NCBI GenBank assembly: GCA_964517495.1
Contig: CAZFER010000004.1
Coordinates: 92,236 to 156,235, forward strand
Direction: 5' to 3'
DNA: 64,000 nt
Source: CAZFER01 sp964517495
GTDB lineage: Bacteria > Hinthialibacterota > Hinthialibacteria > Hinthialibacterales > Hinthialibacteraceae
Part shown: piece after piece, positions 34,071 through 42,143 of the stretch
Layout of the letters: each line of letters opens with the position of its first letter
How positions within the stretch are numbered: the stretch's first letter is position 1
The notes under the pieces: generated by a model
What the model was told of the DNA's origin: nothing
The model's database searches: none
The model's input: the letters and a program-made list of their open reading frames with translations, nothing else
Position numbers and translations under genes: made by a program

Positions 34071-34328
34071 ATGAAGGATTTGATAACTTACCTGACCAAG
34101 TCCCTTGTTAAATATCCGGATGATGTGGAAATAAGAGAGCGAACGCTTGATGATAATACATTGGAATTCACAATCCATGTTAATCCTGATGATATGGGCA
34201 AGATCATCGGGCGCAATGGACGAACCGCCCAAGCTATTCGCCAATTGATGTCGGCCCGGGGTTCTTTAGAAAACCGGCGCACCCAAGTGGAAATAGCGGA
34301 AGAGGACGAAGAATTTAATGAAGAATAA
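34071..34328 (+). CDS. khpA: KH-domain RNA-binding protein KhpA
   Basis: This 85-residue protein is the YlqC/KhpA single KH domain: VNPDDMGKIIGRNGRTAQAIR contains the RNA-gripping GxxG loop (Gly-Arg-Asn-Gly). KhpA pairs with KhpB in some bacteria and binds RNA broadly. Its place between rpsP and rimM is conserved in many phyla. Confidence 0.95.
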   Translation: MKDLITYLTKSLVKYPDDVEIRERTLDDNTLEFTIHVNPDDMGKIIGRNGRTAQAIRQLMSARGSLENRRTQVEIAEEDEEFNEE

Positions 34329-34341
34329 GTATTGAGACTGT

Positions 34342-34872
34342 ATGTCGATTCGAAGGCGTGCACCTAAAATTCGGGAAGATCGCATTTACCTGGGCCGGTT
34401 GATTAAACCACATGGTCTGAAAGGTGAATTTAAAATCAAAACCTTTGGTTGTGATCCCTGGTTGTTTGAAACCTTGCAAACAGTGAATCTTGAACATCCA
34501 GAACAAGTGTTACACGTAGATTATGTACGTGGATCCGCTAAAGCGCCGATTATAAAATTTTTGTCCGTTAACAGCCGCGAAGAATCAGATAAATTGATTG
34601 GATCGGTTTTGTGGGTGGATGAGGCGAATCTTCCGAAATTGGAAGAGAATTCCTTTTACGAATCTGATTTCCTCTTTGCGCGAGTGCAAAATCAAGCTGG
34701 TGAAGATCTCGGCCGGGTTGAAATGGTGTTGGAAACCGGCGAGTGTGATGTGTTGGTGGTTCGAAACCAACAAGGAAACGAGATCATGCTGCCCGCCAAT
34801 CTGGATGTCATCAAAGAATTGCGCAAGGATGAAAATCTAGTGGTTGTTAGTCCCCCCGATTACGAGATGTAA
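34342..34872 (+). CDS. rimM: Ribosome maturation factor RimM
   Basis: This 176-residue protein assists 30S head maturation and binds S19. The N-terminal RimM domain (IYLGRLIKPHGLKGEFKIKT) and the C-terminal PRC-barrel (FYESDFLFARVQNQAGEDLG, then ETGECDVLVV and IMLPANLDVIKEL) are present. The AMLP-type motif appears as IMLPA. The start ATG at 34342 is 13 nt after khpA; an alternative start codon near residue 10 is not needed. Confidence 0.96.
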   Translation: MSIRRRAPKIREDRIYLGRLIKPHGLKGEFKIKTFGCDPWLFETLQTVNLEHPEQVLHVDYVRGSAKAPIIKFLSVNSREESDKLIGSVLWVDEANLPKLEENSFYESDFLFARVQNQAGEDLGRVEMVLETGECDVLVVRNQQGNEIMLPANLDVIKELRKDENLVVVSPPDYEM

Positions 34873-34903
34873 TGCCATTTTACTTGACTCCACTTAAGCG
34901 ATT

Positions 34904-35626
34904 ATGAAAATCGATATCATAACCACGTTTGTTAATATGTTTAATGGCCCGTTTGAAGAGAGTATTATCAAACGGGCTCAAGACGCTGGCCTGGTCGAAA
35001 TCAATGTCCGAAACCTGCGTGACTGGACCCATGACCGTCATCACAAAACTGATGACGAGCAATATGGCGGGGGGGATGGCATGGTGATGCTGGCTGAGCC
35101 GTTGATTGAAGCGGTGGAGGATTTGCAAACTTCAGAGGCAGTGTTGATTTTTCCAACACCTCAAGGGAAGTTGTATCATCAATCCATGGCGGAATCATTA
35201 TCCAAGGAGCGGCATTTGATTATTATATGTGGCCATTATAAGGGGCTTGATCAGCGGGTGATCGACTATTTTAAGCCACGTGAAATCTCGATTGGTGATT
35301 ATGTACTTACCGGGGGTGAGCTCCCTGCCATGGTGATGGTTGATTCCATTGTCAGGCTGATTCCGGGTGCGGTTAATTCAATTGCATCGGTTGAAGAGGA
35401 TTCCATTACCAGTGGATTGTTAGACTGTCCCCGATATACACGGCCGCGTGAAGTCCGAAATATGGAAGTGCCGGATGTGTTGTTGGGGGGAAATCATGCT
35501 GAGATTGAAAAATGGCGTTATGAGCAATCCTTGCGCCGTACCATGTTGCGCCGGCCTGACTTATATTCAGAGCATCTGATCAAAGAAGGGAAGAAGCGAG
35601 CTCGTGGAGGCAAGAAAAAGGTATGA
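34904..35626 (+). CDS. trmD: tRNA (guanine-N1)-methyltransferase TrmD
   Basis: This 240-residue SPOUT enzyme methylates G37 of tRNAs, preventing frameshifts. The family start (KIDIITTFVNMF), the Asp-rich loop DEQYGGGDGMVM, and the trefoil-knot AdoMet site (CGHYKGLDQRV, then EISIGDYVLTGGELPAMVM) are intact, and the C-terminal RPREVRNMEVPDVLLGGNHAEI follows. Its last 4 nt overlap the next gene in the ATGA arrangement. Confidence 0.98.
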   Translation: MKIDIITTFVNMFNGPFEESIIKRAQDAGLVEINVRNLRDWTHDRHHKTDDEQYGGGDGMVMLAEPLIEAVEDLQTSEAVLIFPTPQGKLYHQSMAESLSKERHLIIICGHYKGLDQRVIDYFKPREISIGDYVLTGGELPAMVMVDSIVRLIPGAVNSIASVEEDSITSGLLDCPRYTRPREVRNMEVPDVLLGGNHAEIEKWRYEQSLRRTMLRRPDLYSEHLIKEGKKRARGGKKKV

Positions 35627-36195
35627 CTGCGCCTTTGTATGTTGCCTTGCTTCATTACCCTATTTACAAAAAGAATGGCGAGATTATTACAACTTCGATT
35701 ACCCCGCTTGATTTGCATGATATCGCCCGGACGTGCCTGACCTTTGGTGTTCATAAGTACTATGTTGTCAACCACTTTCCAACGATGAAATACCTTGCGG
35801 AGCGGATTGCGGGGTTTTGGCGAAGTGATTATGGTTCCAATTATAACCGAACACGAACAGATGCATTCTCGATCATGGAATTAAAGGATCATTTGGAGGA
35901 TTGTTTGGATGAGATCGAACAGCGGCATCAACAAAAGCCGTTATTGGTGGCGACCTCGGCCAAACGTTTTTCAAATTCAATTGACTTCCAGTCAATGGCT
36001 GAAAAACTCCAGCATGATGAAAACCCTTACTTGATATTATTTGGAACGGGGTGGGGGTTAATTAAAGAATTTGTCCGGCGATGTGATTATGTGTTGGACC
36101 CAATTGAAGGTGTTGGGGAGTATAATCACCTTTCTGTTCGAAGTGCGGCAGCAATTGTGCTCGATAGGCTTTGCAGATTGGAAAAAATAGACTAA
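35623..36195 (+). CDS. SAM-dependent RNA methyltransferase (Methyltrn_RNA_4 family)
   Basis: This 190-residue protein is a SPOUT-type RNA methyltransferase of the family often encoded after trmD in delta-proteobacteria, Thermotogae and other phyla. The blocks LYVALLHYPIYKKNGEIITT, PLDLHDIARTC, PYLILFGTGWGLIKEFV and VGEYNHLSVRSAAAIVLDRL are characteristic and contain the knot and AdoMet site. The RNA target is not established. It is translationally coupled to trmD by the 4-nt overlap. Confidence 0.9.
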   Translation: MTAPLYVALLHYPIYKKNGEIITTSITPLDLHDIARTCLTFGVHKYYVVNHFPTMKYLAERIAGFWRSDYGSNYNRTRTDAFSIMELKDHLEDCLDEIEQRHQQKPLLVATSAKRFSNSIDFQSMAEKLQHDENPYLILFGTGWGLIKEFVRRCDYVLDPIEGVGEYNHLSVRSAAAIVLDRLCRLEKID

Positions 36196-36278
36196 ACTCT
36201 CTTTTCTGTGCATATAAGCCATATTCAATTTGTTGTTAGCCAATTTATATATTTGAAGATTAAATCAAGGAGCTGAAA

Positions 36279-36761
36279 ATGGAACATCCAGCTTTGAAGG
36301 CGTTTGAAGACAATCAAATGCGCAAAGACGTTCCCTATTTCCAACCGGGAGATACGGTCAAAGTCAATACGCGCGTTATTGAAGGTGAAAAAGAGCGTAT
36401 TCAGGTGTTTGAAGGTGTAGTGATCAAGCGCTGTGGAGGCGGGGTTGGAGAAACCTTTACGGTTCGCAAGATATCGTATGGTGTGGGAATTGAACGTTGT
36501 TTTCCCCTCCATTCGCCGCGAATTGAATCGATAAAAGTGACCCGCCGTGGCCGCGTTCGCCGTGCCAAATTGTATTACTTGCGTGACCGGGTTGGAAAGG
36601 CCACCCGTATTAAAGAGCGGCGTAAAGCATGGAAGAAGGAATGGCTGGATACTCCCAAGAAAAAAGGGAAAAAGGCCAAAAAGAAAACAGAAGCCGCTCC
36701 GGCTCAAGTTGAAGCTACTGTTGCTGAAACACCTCAAGCTGAAAACACTGCCACCGAATAA
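36279..36761 (+). CDS. rplS: 50S ribosomal protein L19 with extended tail
   Basis: The first 115 residues are L19: FQPGDTVKVNTRVIEGEKER, then VFEGVVIKRCGGG, YGVGIERCFPLHSPRIESI and KLYYLRDRVGKATRIKE. L19 lies at the 30S-50S interface. A Lys-rich link and about 25 residues of Ala/Glu/Thr/Pro/Gln extend it to 160 residues. The tail has the same composition as the one on S16. It closes the operon, with a terminator about 30 bp downstream. Confidence 0.97.
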   Translation: MEHPALKAFEDNQMRKDVPYFQPGDTVKVNTRVIEGEKERIQVFEGVVIKRCGGGVGETFTVRKISYGVGIERCFPLHSPRIESIKVTRRGRVRRAKLYYLRDRVGKATRIKERRKAWKKEWLDTPKKKGKKAKKKTEAAPAQVEATVAETPQAENTATE

Positions 36762-36790
36762 TTCGACCCCTTCCCATTATTGAAACCTTA

Positions 36791-36840
36791 TTCCCCGTGT
36801 GCTCAACATGATTTTAGCACATGGGGAATTTCATTTTTTT
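36791..36840 (+). terminator. Intrinsic terminator of the ffh-rplS operon
   Basis: TTCCCCGTGTGCT and AGCACATGGGGAA pair over 13 bp with one G-T pair around a 12-nt loop. The stem is followed by TTTCA and seven T residues. Confidence 0.9.
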
Positions 36841-36850
36841 GTAAAAATTG

Positions 36851-38134
36851 TCATAATTTAACCGGGCGTTTGGATACGCGGTGGTTTTTTTCGTCGAAAA
36901 AGAGCACTTCGTTTTGGCGGTAGGCGTCCACGGTCATGGCGATGGGGACCATGACGATGTAACCGCGCAAGGCATTTAAGTGTGGTTGTTGGTGGCGGAT
37001 GATGGATGTTAGAAAATTTTGCTGGTGGTTTTCGCGCGGTTCGGGTTTTATCACGAGTTCTTTGGCGCCGTTCAATTTTTCAAATTCCTTTTCAAAGGGT
37101 GGATCAGCCACTACGCGCAGGTGGTTGGGTTTGGGATCATCGGGATAGATGACGCCATAGTTGCCACGGATGATGGTGGGCACACCTACTCCACTGGCCA
37201 TGGAGGAGGGCATGATGAGTGAGCGATTAGAAGGATAATCGATGGTAGTAAAGAAGGTGTCGGGCACTTCGCGGGTATCGGTTTGCACCCAGATGCCGCC
37301 GGTGCCGGTGACGCGGTAAGGGAATTCATCGCCGCAACAGACAGTAAGAGCAGCCAGTTTGTGATAGAAGAGGTCGGTGGCGATGCCACCGGAGTAATCC
37401 CAGAACTTGCGAAAGCGGAAGTAGTGTTCCGGATTGTACGGTTTTTTAGGGGCGGGACCCAGCCATCGCTCCCAATCGATGTGGTTTTCACCGCTTTGTT
37501 CTGGACCGGCGTTGGGATCGATTTTGTAGTTCCATTCCCAGTCACGTGAGTTTCGGCAGTAAGTGCCTTGTGCCCACACTTGTGAACCGATGCGCCCTTC
37601 CATGATGATTTTACGGGCCTGCCAGTTCATATCGAGCGAAGCATATTGGCTGCCGATTTGCATGATGCGGTCATGCTTGACGCTGGTGTCGTAAACATCC
37701 TGCGCTTCTTTCAGGGTTTTGGTCATGGGTTTTTCACAATAGACATCCTTGCCCGCTTTCATGGCGTCGATAGACATGGAGGCGTGCCAATGGTCTGGAG
37801 TGGCGATGACCACGGCATCAATATTGCTTTGATCGAGCAGTTCGTGGTAGTCAAGATAACCTTTGGCATTACAGCGGCTAGCGGCGGCTTGTTTGCGTTT
37901 TTCCCACACGTCGCATACGGCAGTAATCTGGCATTTATCACTTAATTTAAGGAATTCGTTAATCAGGGCATTGCCGCGGCCACCTACGCCGATCATCCCG
38001 AGGTTGATTTTACTGTTGGCACCTGTTACCTGGGCATAGCTGTGGGCAGGCATGAGCGAGGCGGTAACGGCGAGACCAAAGGGGGCTGAACTACGTTTGA
38101 TAAATGAGCGGCGGGAGGTTTTTTGTTTGGTCAT
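36851..38134 (-). CDS. Tat-exported Gfo/Idh/MocA-family oxidoreductase
   Basis: The ATG at 38134 gives MTKQKTSRRSFIKRS, a twin-arginine signal (RRSFIK), so this start is preferred over one 23 codons upstream. The 427-residue protein then has the Rossmann motif INLGMIGVGGRGNALI, the DAVVIATPDHWHASM block and the catalytic region DVYCEKPMTKTLKEAQD (EKP motif). In this family the Lys of EKP is at the active site. It probably oxidises or epimerises a sugar or sugar derivative in the periplasm, using a pre-loaded NAD(P). It is on the opposite strand to the ribosomal operon. Confidence 0.92.
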   Translation of the reverse strand: MTKQKTSRRSFIKRSSAPFGLAVTASLMPAHSYAQVTGANSKINLGMIGVGGRGNALINEFLKLSDKCQITAVCDVWEKRKQAAASRCNAKGYLDYHELLDQSNIDAVVIATPDHWHASMSIDAMKAGKDVYCEKPMTKTLKEAQDVYDTSVKHDRIMQIGSQYASLDMNWQARKIIMEGRIGSQVWAQGTYCRNSRDWEWNYKIDPNAGPEQSGENHIDWERWLGPAPKKPYNPEHYFRFRKFWDYSGGIATDLFYHKLAALTVCCGDEFPYRVTGTGGIWVQTDTREVPDTFFTTIDYPSNRSLIMPSSMASGVGVPTIIRGNYGVIYPDDPKPNHLRVVADPPFEKEFEKLNGAKELVIKPEPRENHQQNFLTSIIRHQQPHLNALRGYIVMVPIAMTVDAYRQNEVLFFDEKNHRVSKRPVKL

Positions 38135-38290
38135 GGTTATTGGCTCCGTATTGATATTGTTTTTTCCATTATTTTGGGGTGACACTATAGTATTACACAT
38201 CATTCATAGGGTATAGATGAATCGTTTAGCTTTATAAACCAGCATATTAAATGATGTGTTGTTATCCTGAACAAATTTCTAACAACCCAT

Positions 38291-38330
38291 AAAAAATGCC
38301 GCCAAATTCATACAAGTGAATTTGGCGGCA
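38291..38330 (-). terminator. Intrinsic terminator after the MBL-dehydrogenase fusion gene
   Basis: On the minus strand TGCCGCCAAATTCA and TGAATTTGGCGGCA form a perfect 14-bp stem around a 6-nt loop, followed by six T residues. It lies 85 bp beyond the fusion gene stop. Confidence 0.92.
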
Positions 38331-38414
38331 AGGTCAGATGTCTTTTGAAAATCTGTCATGCTTGGAAAAGCATTCGCCAGCGAGACAGAATGTTTTTGAG
38401 TAAGGATGATAGAT

Positions 38415-40313
38415 TTAATACCCAGCCTTCTTGTTCACCACATTAAGCAATGGTTCACCCACTGCGAAACGGCGTATGTTTTCGCGCATCAACAACCAGC
38501 GGCGATGATAACTCTCGGAGGTTCGGGCTGACATATGGGGGGTTAAAACCACGTTGTCCATCTCCCACAAGGGGCTGTCTTCAGGAAGTGGTTCAGGATC
38601 GGTCACATCAAGACACGCTCCACGGATTGATTCGTTTTTCAACGCGTCAACTAAATCTTCCTGACGCACGGTATTCCCCCTGCCTACATTGACAAAGATG
38701 GATGTCTCTTTCATTAAATCAAATTGCTCTTTCCCAAAATAGCGATGGGTATGTTTCGTATGAGGAACGGTGGAGACCACCACATCCGCTTCCGGTAAAA
38801 GGGCGTTCAGTTCATCCGGTTTGCCGATATAAGCGACGTGGCGTGGTTTTTCGATGGGAGCGGGATCAATTGCTTTGACTCGCATCCCAAAACCATTGGC
38901 CCGTTGGGCCACTTCACTGCCGATCCCGCCAAGGCCCAGGATCAGCATGGTTTTACCATCCAAATCAGTCATTGGGTGGCCTGGAACCTGGCCCCAATTT
39001 TTTTCGAGTTTGGCTTTATGTTGAATGGCCAACGCCTTGGTGAGCATTAAGATCATCCCCAACACGTGGTCAGCAATCGCTGGTCCCATCATTCCCTGGC
39101 CATTGGTTAGCACCACATCACTTTCGATAAATTCAGGGAAAAGATAGCGCTCAACTCCCGCGGTGCTGGAATGAACCCAACGCAAACGCTTGGCTTTTTC
39201 CAATTGCTCTTCGTTGATACTGCCAATCAAGCCTTCAGCATCTTCAATCTCTTCCAATACATCTTTTCTGGAACGGACTTCCACAATTTCCAAATCAGGA
39301 GCAATGATCTTTAGATTGGCAAGTTGTTCATCACTTACACGATTGACAAGCAATTTATTGGGTGGTGTCCATCCGGGGGTATTCTTCGTTGGAGACTTCC
39401 CCCACGTATCGGCATGTTCCAATACATCCCACGGGAGATTCAATCCGGTTAAATCACGATAAACCTGTTTAATATTGGGTTCACGGGGTGATTCACCTGT
39501 CCAATCTTTGAACATAGGAATATCAATGGCTTCGATCGTTTCTCCAAGCGATTTTCCCTTATCAACTGCCGTTTGGACCTGATCTCTCAACTCAATGAAG
39601 TATCTTTTTTGAGTTTCCAACAATGAAGGATTGGCAATTTTTCCATGTCCAGGGCAGATGGTTTTTACCTCAAGCCCCTGAAGATAATCCAGGACATTAA
39701 TCCACTGATTCAAGCGTGCTTCACCCATATAGTTATAGGCACCGTTAACACAAACATCACCGGTGAACAATATTTTTTCATTGGGCAGGTAGGCAACCGC
39801 ATCGCCCTTTGTATGAGCATGGCCAAGATGAAGCAGTTCGACGGTTCGTTTGCCATCGCTAAACACCATATATTCATCAAATTGAAGCGCAGGCCTCACG
39901 TATTCCAAATCAGCATATTCCGGTTTTTTCGATACCCATTTTTTGAACTGACCACGATCATCGTTTAACTGTTCAGCACATGCTTTTTGAGAAACGATTA
40001 CCGCACCCTCTTTGGCAAATAGAGCATTCCCAAAAGCATGATCCCAATGATGATGCGTATTAAAGACAAACCGTATAGGTTTGTCGGTAGTTTTTCGGAT
40101 ATCCTCCAATACGTTTTCCACATCCTCAGGTACGGTGGCATCAATAACCAATACATAATCTTCAAACGTCACCCAACCCACATTGCACCACTTATCTGCC
40201 AGTCGAAAATAAACACCGGGAGCCACTTCCTGAACCTCGGCGGCAAATACTGCTCCTGATAACGCAATGAATAAACCAATCAATAAAAACCGGATCGATT
40301 GTCTTTTAAACAT
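38415..40313 (-). CDS. Secreted metallo-beta-lactamase-fold / D-2-hydroxyacid dehydrogenase fusion
   Basis: This 632-residue protein joins two enzymes in one frame. After a signal peptide (RFLLIGLFIALSGAVFA, cleavage near 24), residues about 28-235 are an MBL-fold hydrolase with THHHWDH (His87, His89, Asp91, His92), LGHAHTKGD, TGD (Asp186) and PGHG (His223) as metal ligands. Residues about 320-630 are a D-isomer-specific 2-hydroxyacid dehydrogenase with the NAD motif GLGGIG (460-465), Arg545 in VGRGNTV, Glu574 in DPEPLP and His593 in TPHMS, the complete catalytic set. The MBL part resembles the QuiP/SoxH-type periplasmic group. I cannot name the substrate. An NAD enzyme in the envelope is unusual. 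Confidence 0.88.
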   Translation of the reverse strand: MFKRQSIRFLLIGLFIALSGAVFAAEVQEVAPGVYFRLADKWCNVGWVTFEDYVLVIDATVPEDVENVLEDIRKTTDKPIRFVFNTHHHWDHAFGNALFAKEGAVIVSQKACAEQLNDDRGQFKKWVSKKPEYADLEYVRPALQFDEYMVFSDGKRTVELLHLGHAHTKGDAVAYLPNEKILFTGDVCVNGAYNYMGEARLNQWINVLDYLQGLEVKTICPGHGKIANPSLLETQKRYFIELRDQVQTAVDKGKSLGETIEAIDIPMFKDWTGESPREPNIKQVYRDLTGLNLPWDVLEHADTWGKSPTKNTPGWTPPNKLLVNRVSDEQLANLKIIAPDLEIVEVRSRKDVLEEIEDAEGLIGSINEEQLEKAKRLRWVHSSTAGVERYLFPEFIESDVVLTNGQGMMGPAIADHVLGMILMLTKALAIQHKAKLEKNWGQVPGHPMTDLDGKTMLILGLGGIGSEVAQRANGFGMRVKAIDPAPIEKPRHVAYIGKPDELNALLPEADVVVSTVPHTKHTHRYFGKEQFDLMKETSIFVNVGRGNTVRQEDLVDALKNESIRGACLDVTDPEPLPEDSPLWEMDNVVLTPHMSARTSESYHRRWLLMRENIRRFAVGEPLLNVVNKKAGY

Positions 40314-40454
40314 AATTTCATTCTCCTAACCTATATATAAACAACAATTGTTTCCTGCTTAAAAATACTTGAGAGGACAAGTCTCATGTGATCTGCTAGG
40401 ATGTCAAGAGCATTATGAATCGTTCTGCACGATTTTATGTCACCCAAGGATGTC

Positions 40455-40592
40455 ATGACAACCATGAGTAAACTATCCCGCCGTACGTTTGTGAATCAAA
40501 CATCGGCCACTCTGGGCGGACTTACTGTTGCATCCACCTTAAAACCACAACGGATTCTGGGAGCATGGGTGGCAAGGGGAGGTCAGGGATGA
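40455..40592 (+). pseudogene. Truncated gene with Tat signal (Gfo/Idh-type start)
   Basis: The frame MTTMSKLSRRTFVNQTSATL followed by GGLTVASTLKPQRILGA is a twin-arginine signal and the entry of a Gfo/Idh/MocA oxidoreductase, where RxLGAND normally follows. The match stops at LGA and the frame ends eight codons later. From 40588 another frame reads GEGISFNIYVDDEAFTSTGHY up to a stop near 40712; I do not recognise it. The remainder up to 40768 holds nothing else. Together they look like the two ends of a gene destroyed by deletion. Confidence 0.6.
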
Positions 40593-40768
40593 AAAAGTGA
40601 TTTTGCTTTTAAATTACAATGGTGAAGGTATTTCTTTTAACATATATGTGGATGATGAGGCTTTTACCTCAACAGGTCATTATGCGTCTGCATTACCACA
40701 TTCAAGCCATGATTGATCATCAAATTTATCTGTCACGTTTCAAAATGAAATCATATTCTTAGTGACAG

Positions 40769-41269
40769 TTAGGGATTTTCTGGTTTATCCATTCCACCCC
40801 AGCAGTTCCAGGTAGTGAGTTCACTCATCCCAGCTTGTTTTAGATAGAGGAACAACTGCATACGATAGGCGGTCATAAACTTGAGTGGGTAGTTAATCAG
40901 TGCTTCACCCAGGATGGTTTTGATTCCCATAGGAGCCGTTACCTCTTTGGAGAGCAGTTCCTCATCTGTAATTTCATGAACTTCCCGTATAACATCTTTC
41001 ATTTGCTGGTCCATCGCATCACAAAACTCATCGGCAGGGATTTCTTTTGCTGCTTCCAACTGAGTGCGAATGGATTTCCAATCGCCGGTTAAGAGTCCTT
41101 GTATTGGAGCTCTTGCGCAAGTTGTTAAATGCTGAAGTAATTCGAGAGTTGAGCGCTGCCCTGGGGTGGGACGAAAATCAAGCCCTCCTTCAGGGATTTT
41201 TGTAAATAAGTGTTTGCATACATTGGTCTCGTGTTGGAGCGATTGAAGAAATTGTTTTCGTGTGATCAT
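40769..41269 (-). CDS. DinB-like superfamily protein
   Basis: This 166-residue protein has the four-helix DinB/YfiT-like fold: HETNVCKHLFTKIPEGGLDFRP, then STLELLQHLTTCARAP with a metal-ligand-type His, and the final helix region TAYRMQLFLYLKQAG. The usual second His pair before the RxQLFxYL segment appears as NYPLKFMTAYR without His, so a metal site may be incomplete. Such proteins are metal-binding hydrolases or thiol transferases of varied function. It stands alone. Confidence 0.75.
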   Translation of the reverse strand: MITRKQFLQSLQHETNVCKHLFTKIPEGGLDFRPTPGQRSTLELLQHLTTCARAPIQGLLTGDWKSIRTQLEAAKEIPADEFCDAMDQQMKDVIREVHEITDEELLSKEVTAPMGIKTILGEALINYPLKFMTAYRMQLFLYLKQAGMSELTTWNCWGGMDKPENP

Positions 41270-41424
41270 TTTGGTTTAACCTTTCCTACCCTGTTCCGCA
41301 CCTCAAAAACTGTGCAGGTCGAAAGCATACATCCATTATAGGTGATTTTATCAGAGTTAATTGAAGAAACAAAAAGAAATCGAAGCAAATATGCTTGTTG
41401 CAAAGGGACAGGTTTTTGATCCAC

Positions 41425-42132
41425 TTATCTGTATCGTAATTGAACTTTTCGCAGGCGGATATCACCTAGAACCGTGAGTTCATATTCACCATACCAAGTG
41501 GCGTTGGGATTATCTCTGGATGCTTCAATGCGAAAGGGGAAGGAGATTTTGCGGTCGGGATCAAACGTGCCTACATTCAAATGAAGACAGCGAACAAGCC
41601 ATACATCACCCCGCCAGTCTTTTTCAATATTATTTTCACCACCAAGATACCCACCAGTGTCAACCGCACCGCTGTTATATGCGTAGCGTAGAAAGCGCCA
41701 TTGGGGGACTTCTTTTCCGGCCAAATCAGTATGACCACAGGATGAGTAGGCAGGGATGTGTTGATCATAGGTCCGTTTTAGGGCAGGACAATATAAACTA
41801 TTAGTAGAACAATAATCATATTTAACCAGCAACAATGATATTCCGCTCCAATACCCATTGGCTGCAGGGCCGCAACCCCAAGCGGTTTTGTCTGGTTGCG
41901 GTTTGGTGTCCGCCATTCCATCCGCGGGTGGAAAGTGGTTGAAATCGAGACGATAGGATTGCAACGCAGTATGGATCGTGTGCAAATTTTGCTGACAGGC
42001 AGCAGCATCGGCGCGTTGGAGGGCATCGATAAAATTAGCGCCAGCTACAGCGGCTAATATGCCAATAATGGCAACCACGATCAATAATTCAATAAGGGTG
42101 AAACCGTTATATAGCTTGATTTTGTATTGCAT
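41425..42132 (-). CDS. GspG-like pseudopilin in the cobalamin-riboswitch operon
   Basis: The ATG at 42132 follows AAAGGATC and gives the leader MQYKIKLYNG, cleaved before FTLIELLIVVAIIGILAAV with Glu5 present. The 235-residue protein has four or more cysteines in the mature part (ACQQN, GCGPAANGYW, DYCSTNSLYCPALK), and a beta-rich end YGEYELTVLGDIRLRKV. It differs from the other two pseudopilins by lacking their SNGLVSxGDI ending. It lies 11 nt after the propeller-like gene and is the third gene of that operon, so a role at the cell surface beside the other two is likely. Confidence 0.85.
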   Translation of the reverse strand: MQYKIKLYNGFTLIELLIVVAIIGILAAVAGANFIDALQRADAAACQQNLHTIHTALQSYRLDFNHFPPADGMADTKPQPDKTAWGCGPAANGYWSGISLLLVKYDYCSTNSLYCPALKRTYDQHIPAYSSCGHTDLAGKEVPQWRFLRYAYNSGAVDTGGYLGGENNIEKDWRGDVWLVRCLHLNVGTFDPDRKISFPFRIEASRDNPNATWYGEYELTVLGDIRLRKVQLRYR

Positions 42133-42143
42133 ATTGATCCTTT

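Noticed and set aside
37283..37945. Plus-strand open frames opposite the Gfo/Idh gene.
   Set aside because: They are antisense shadows with no recognisable domain.
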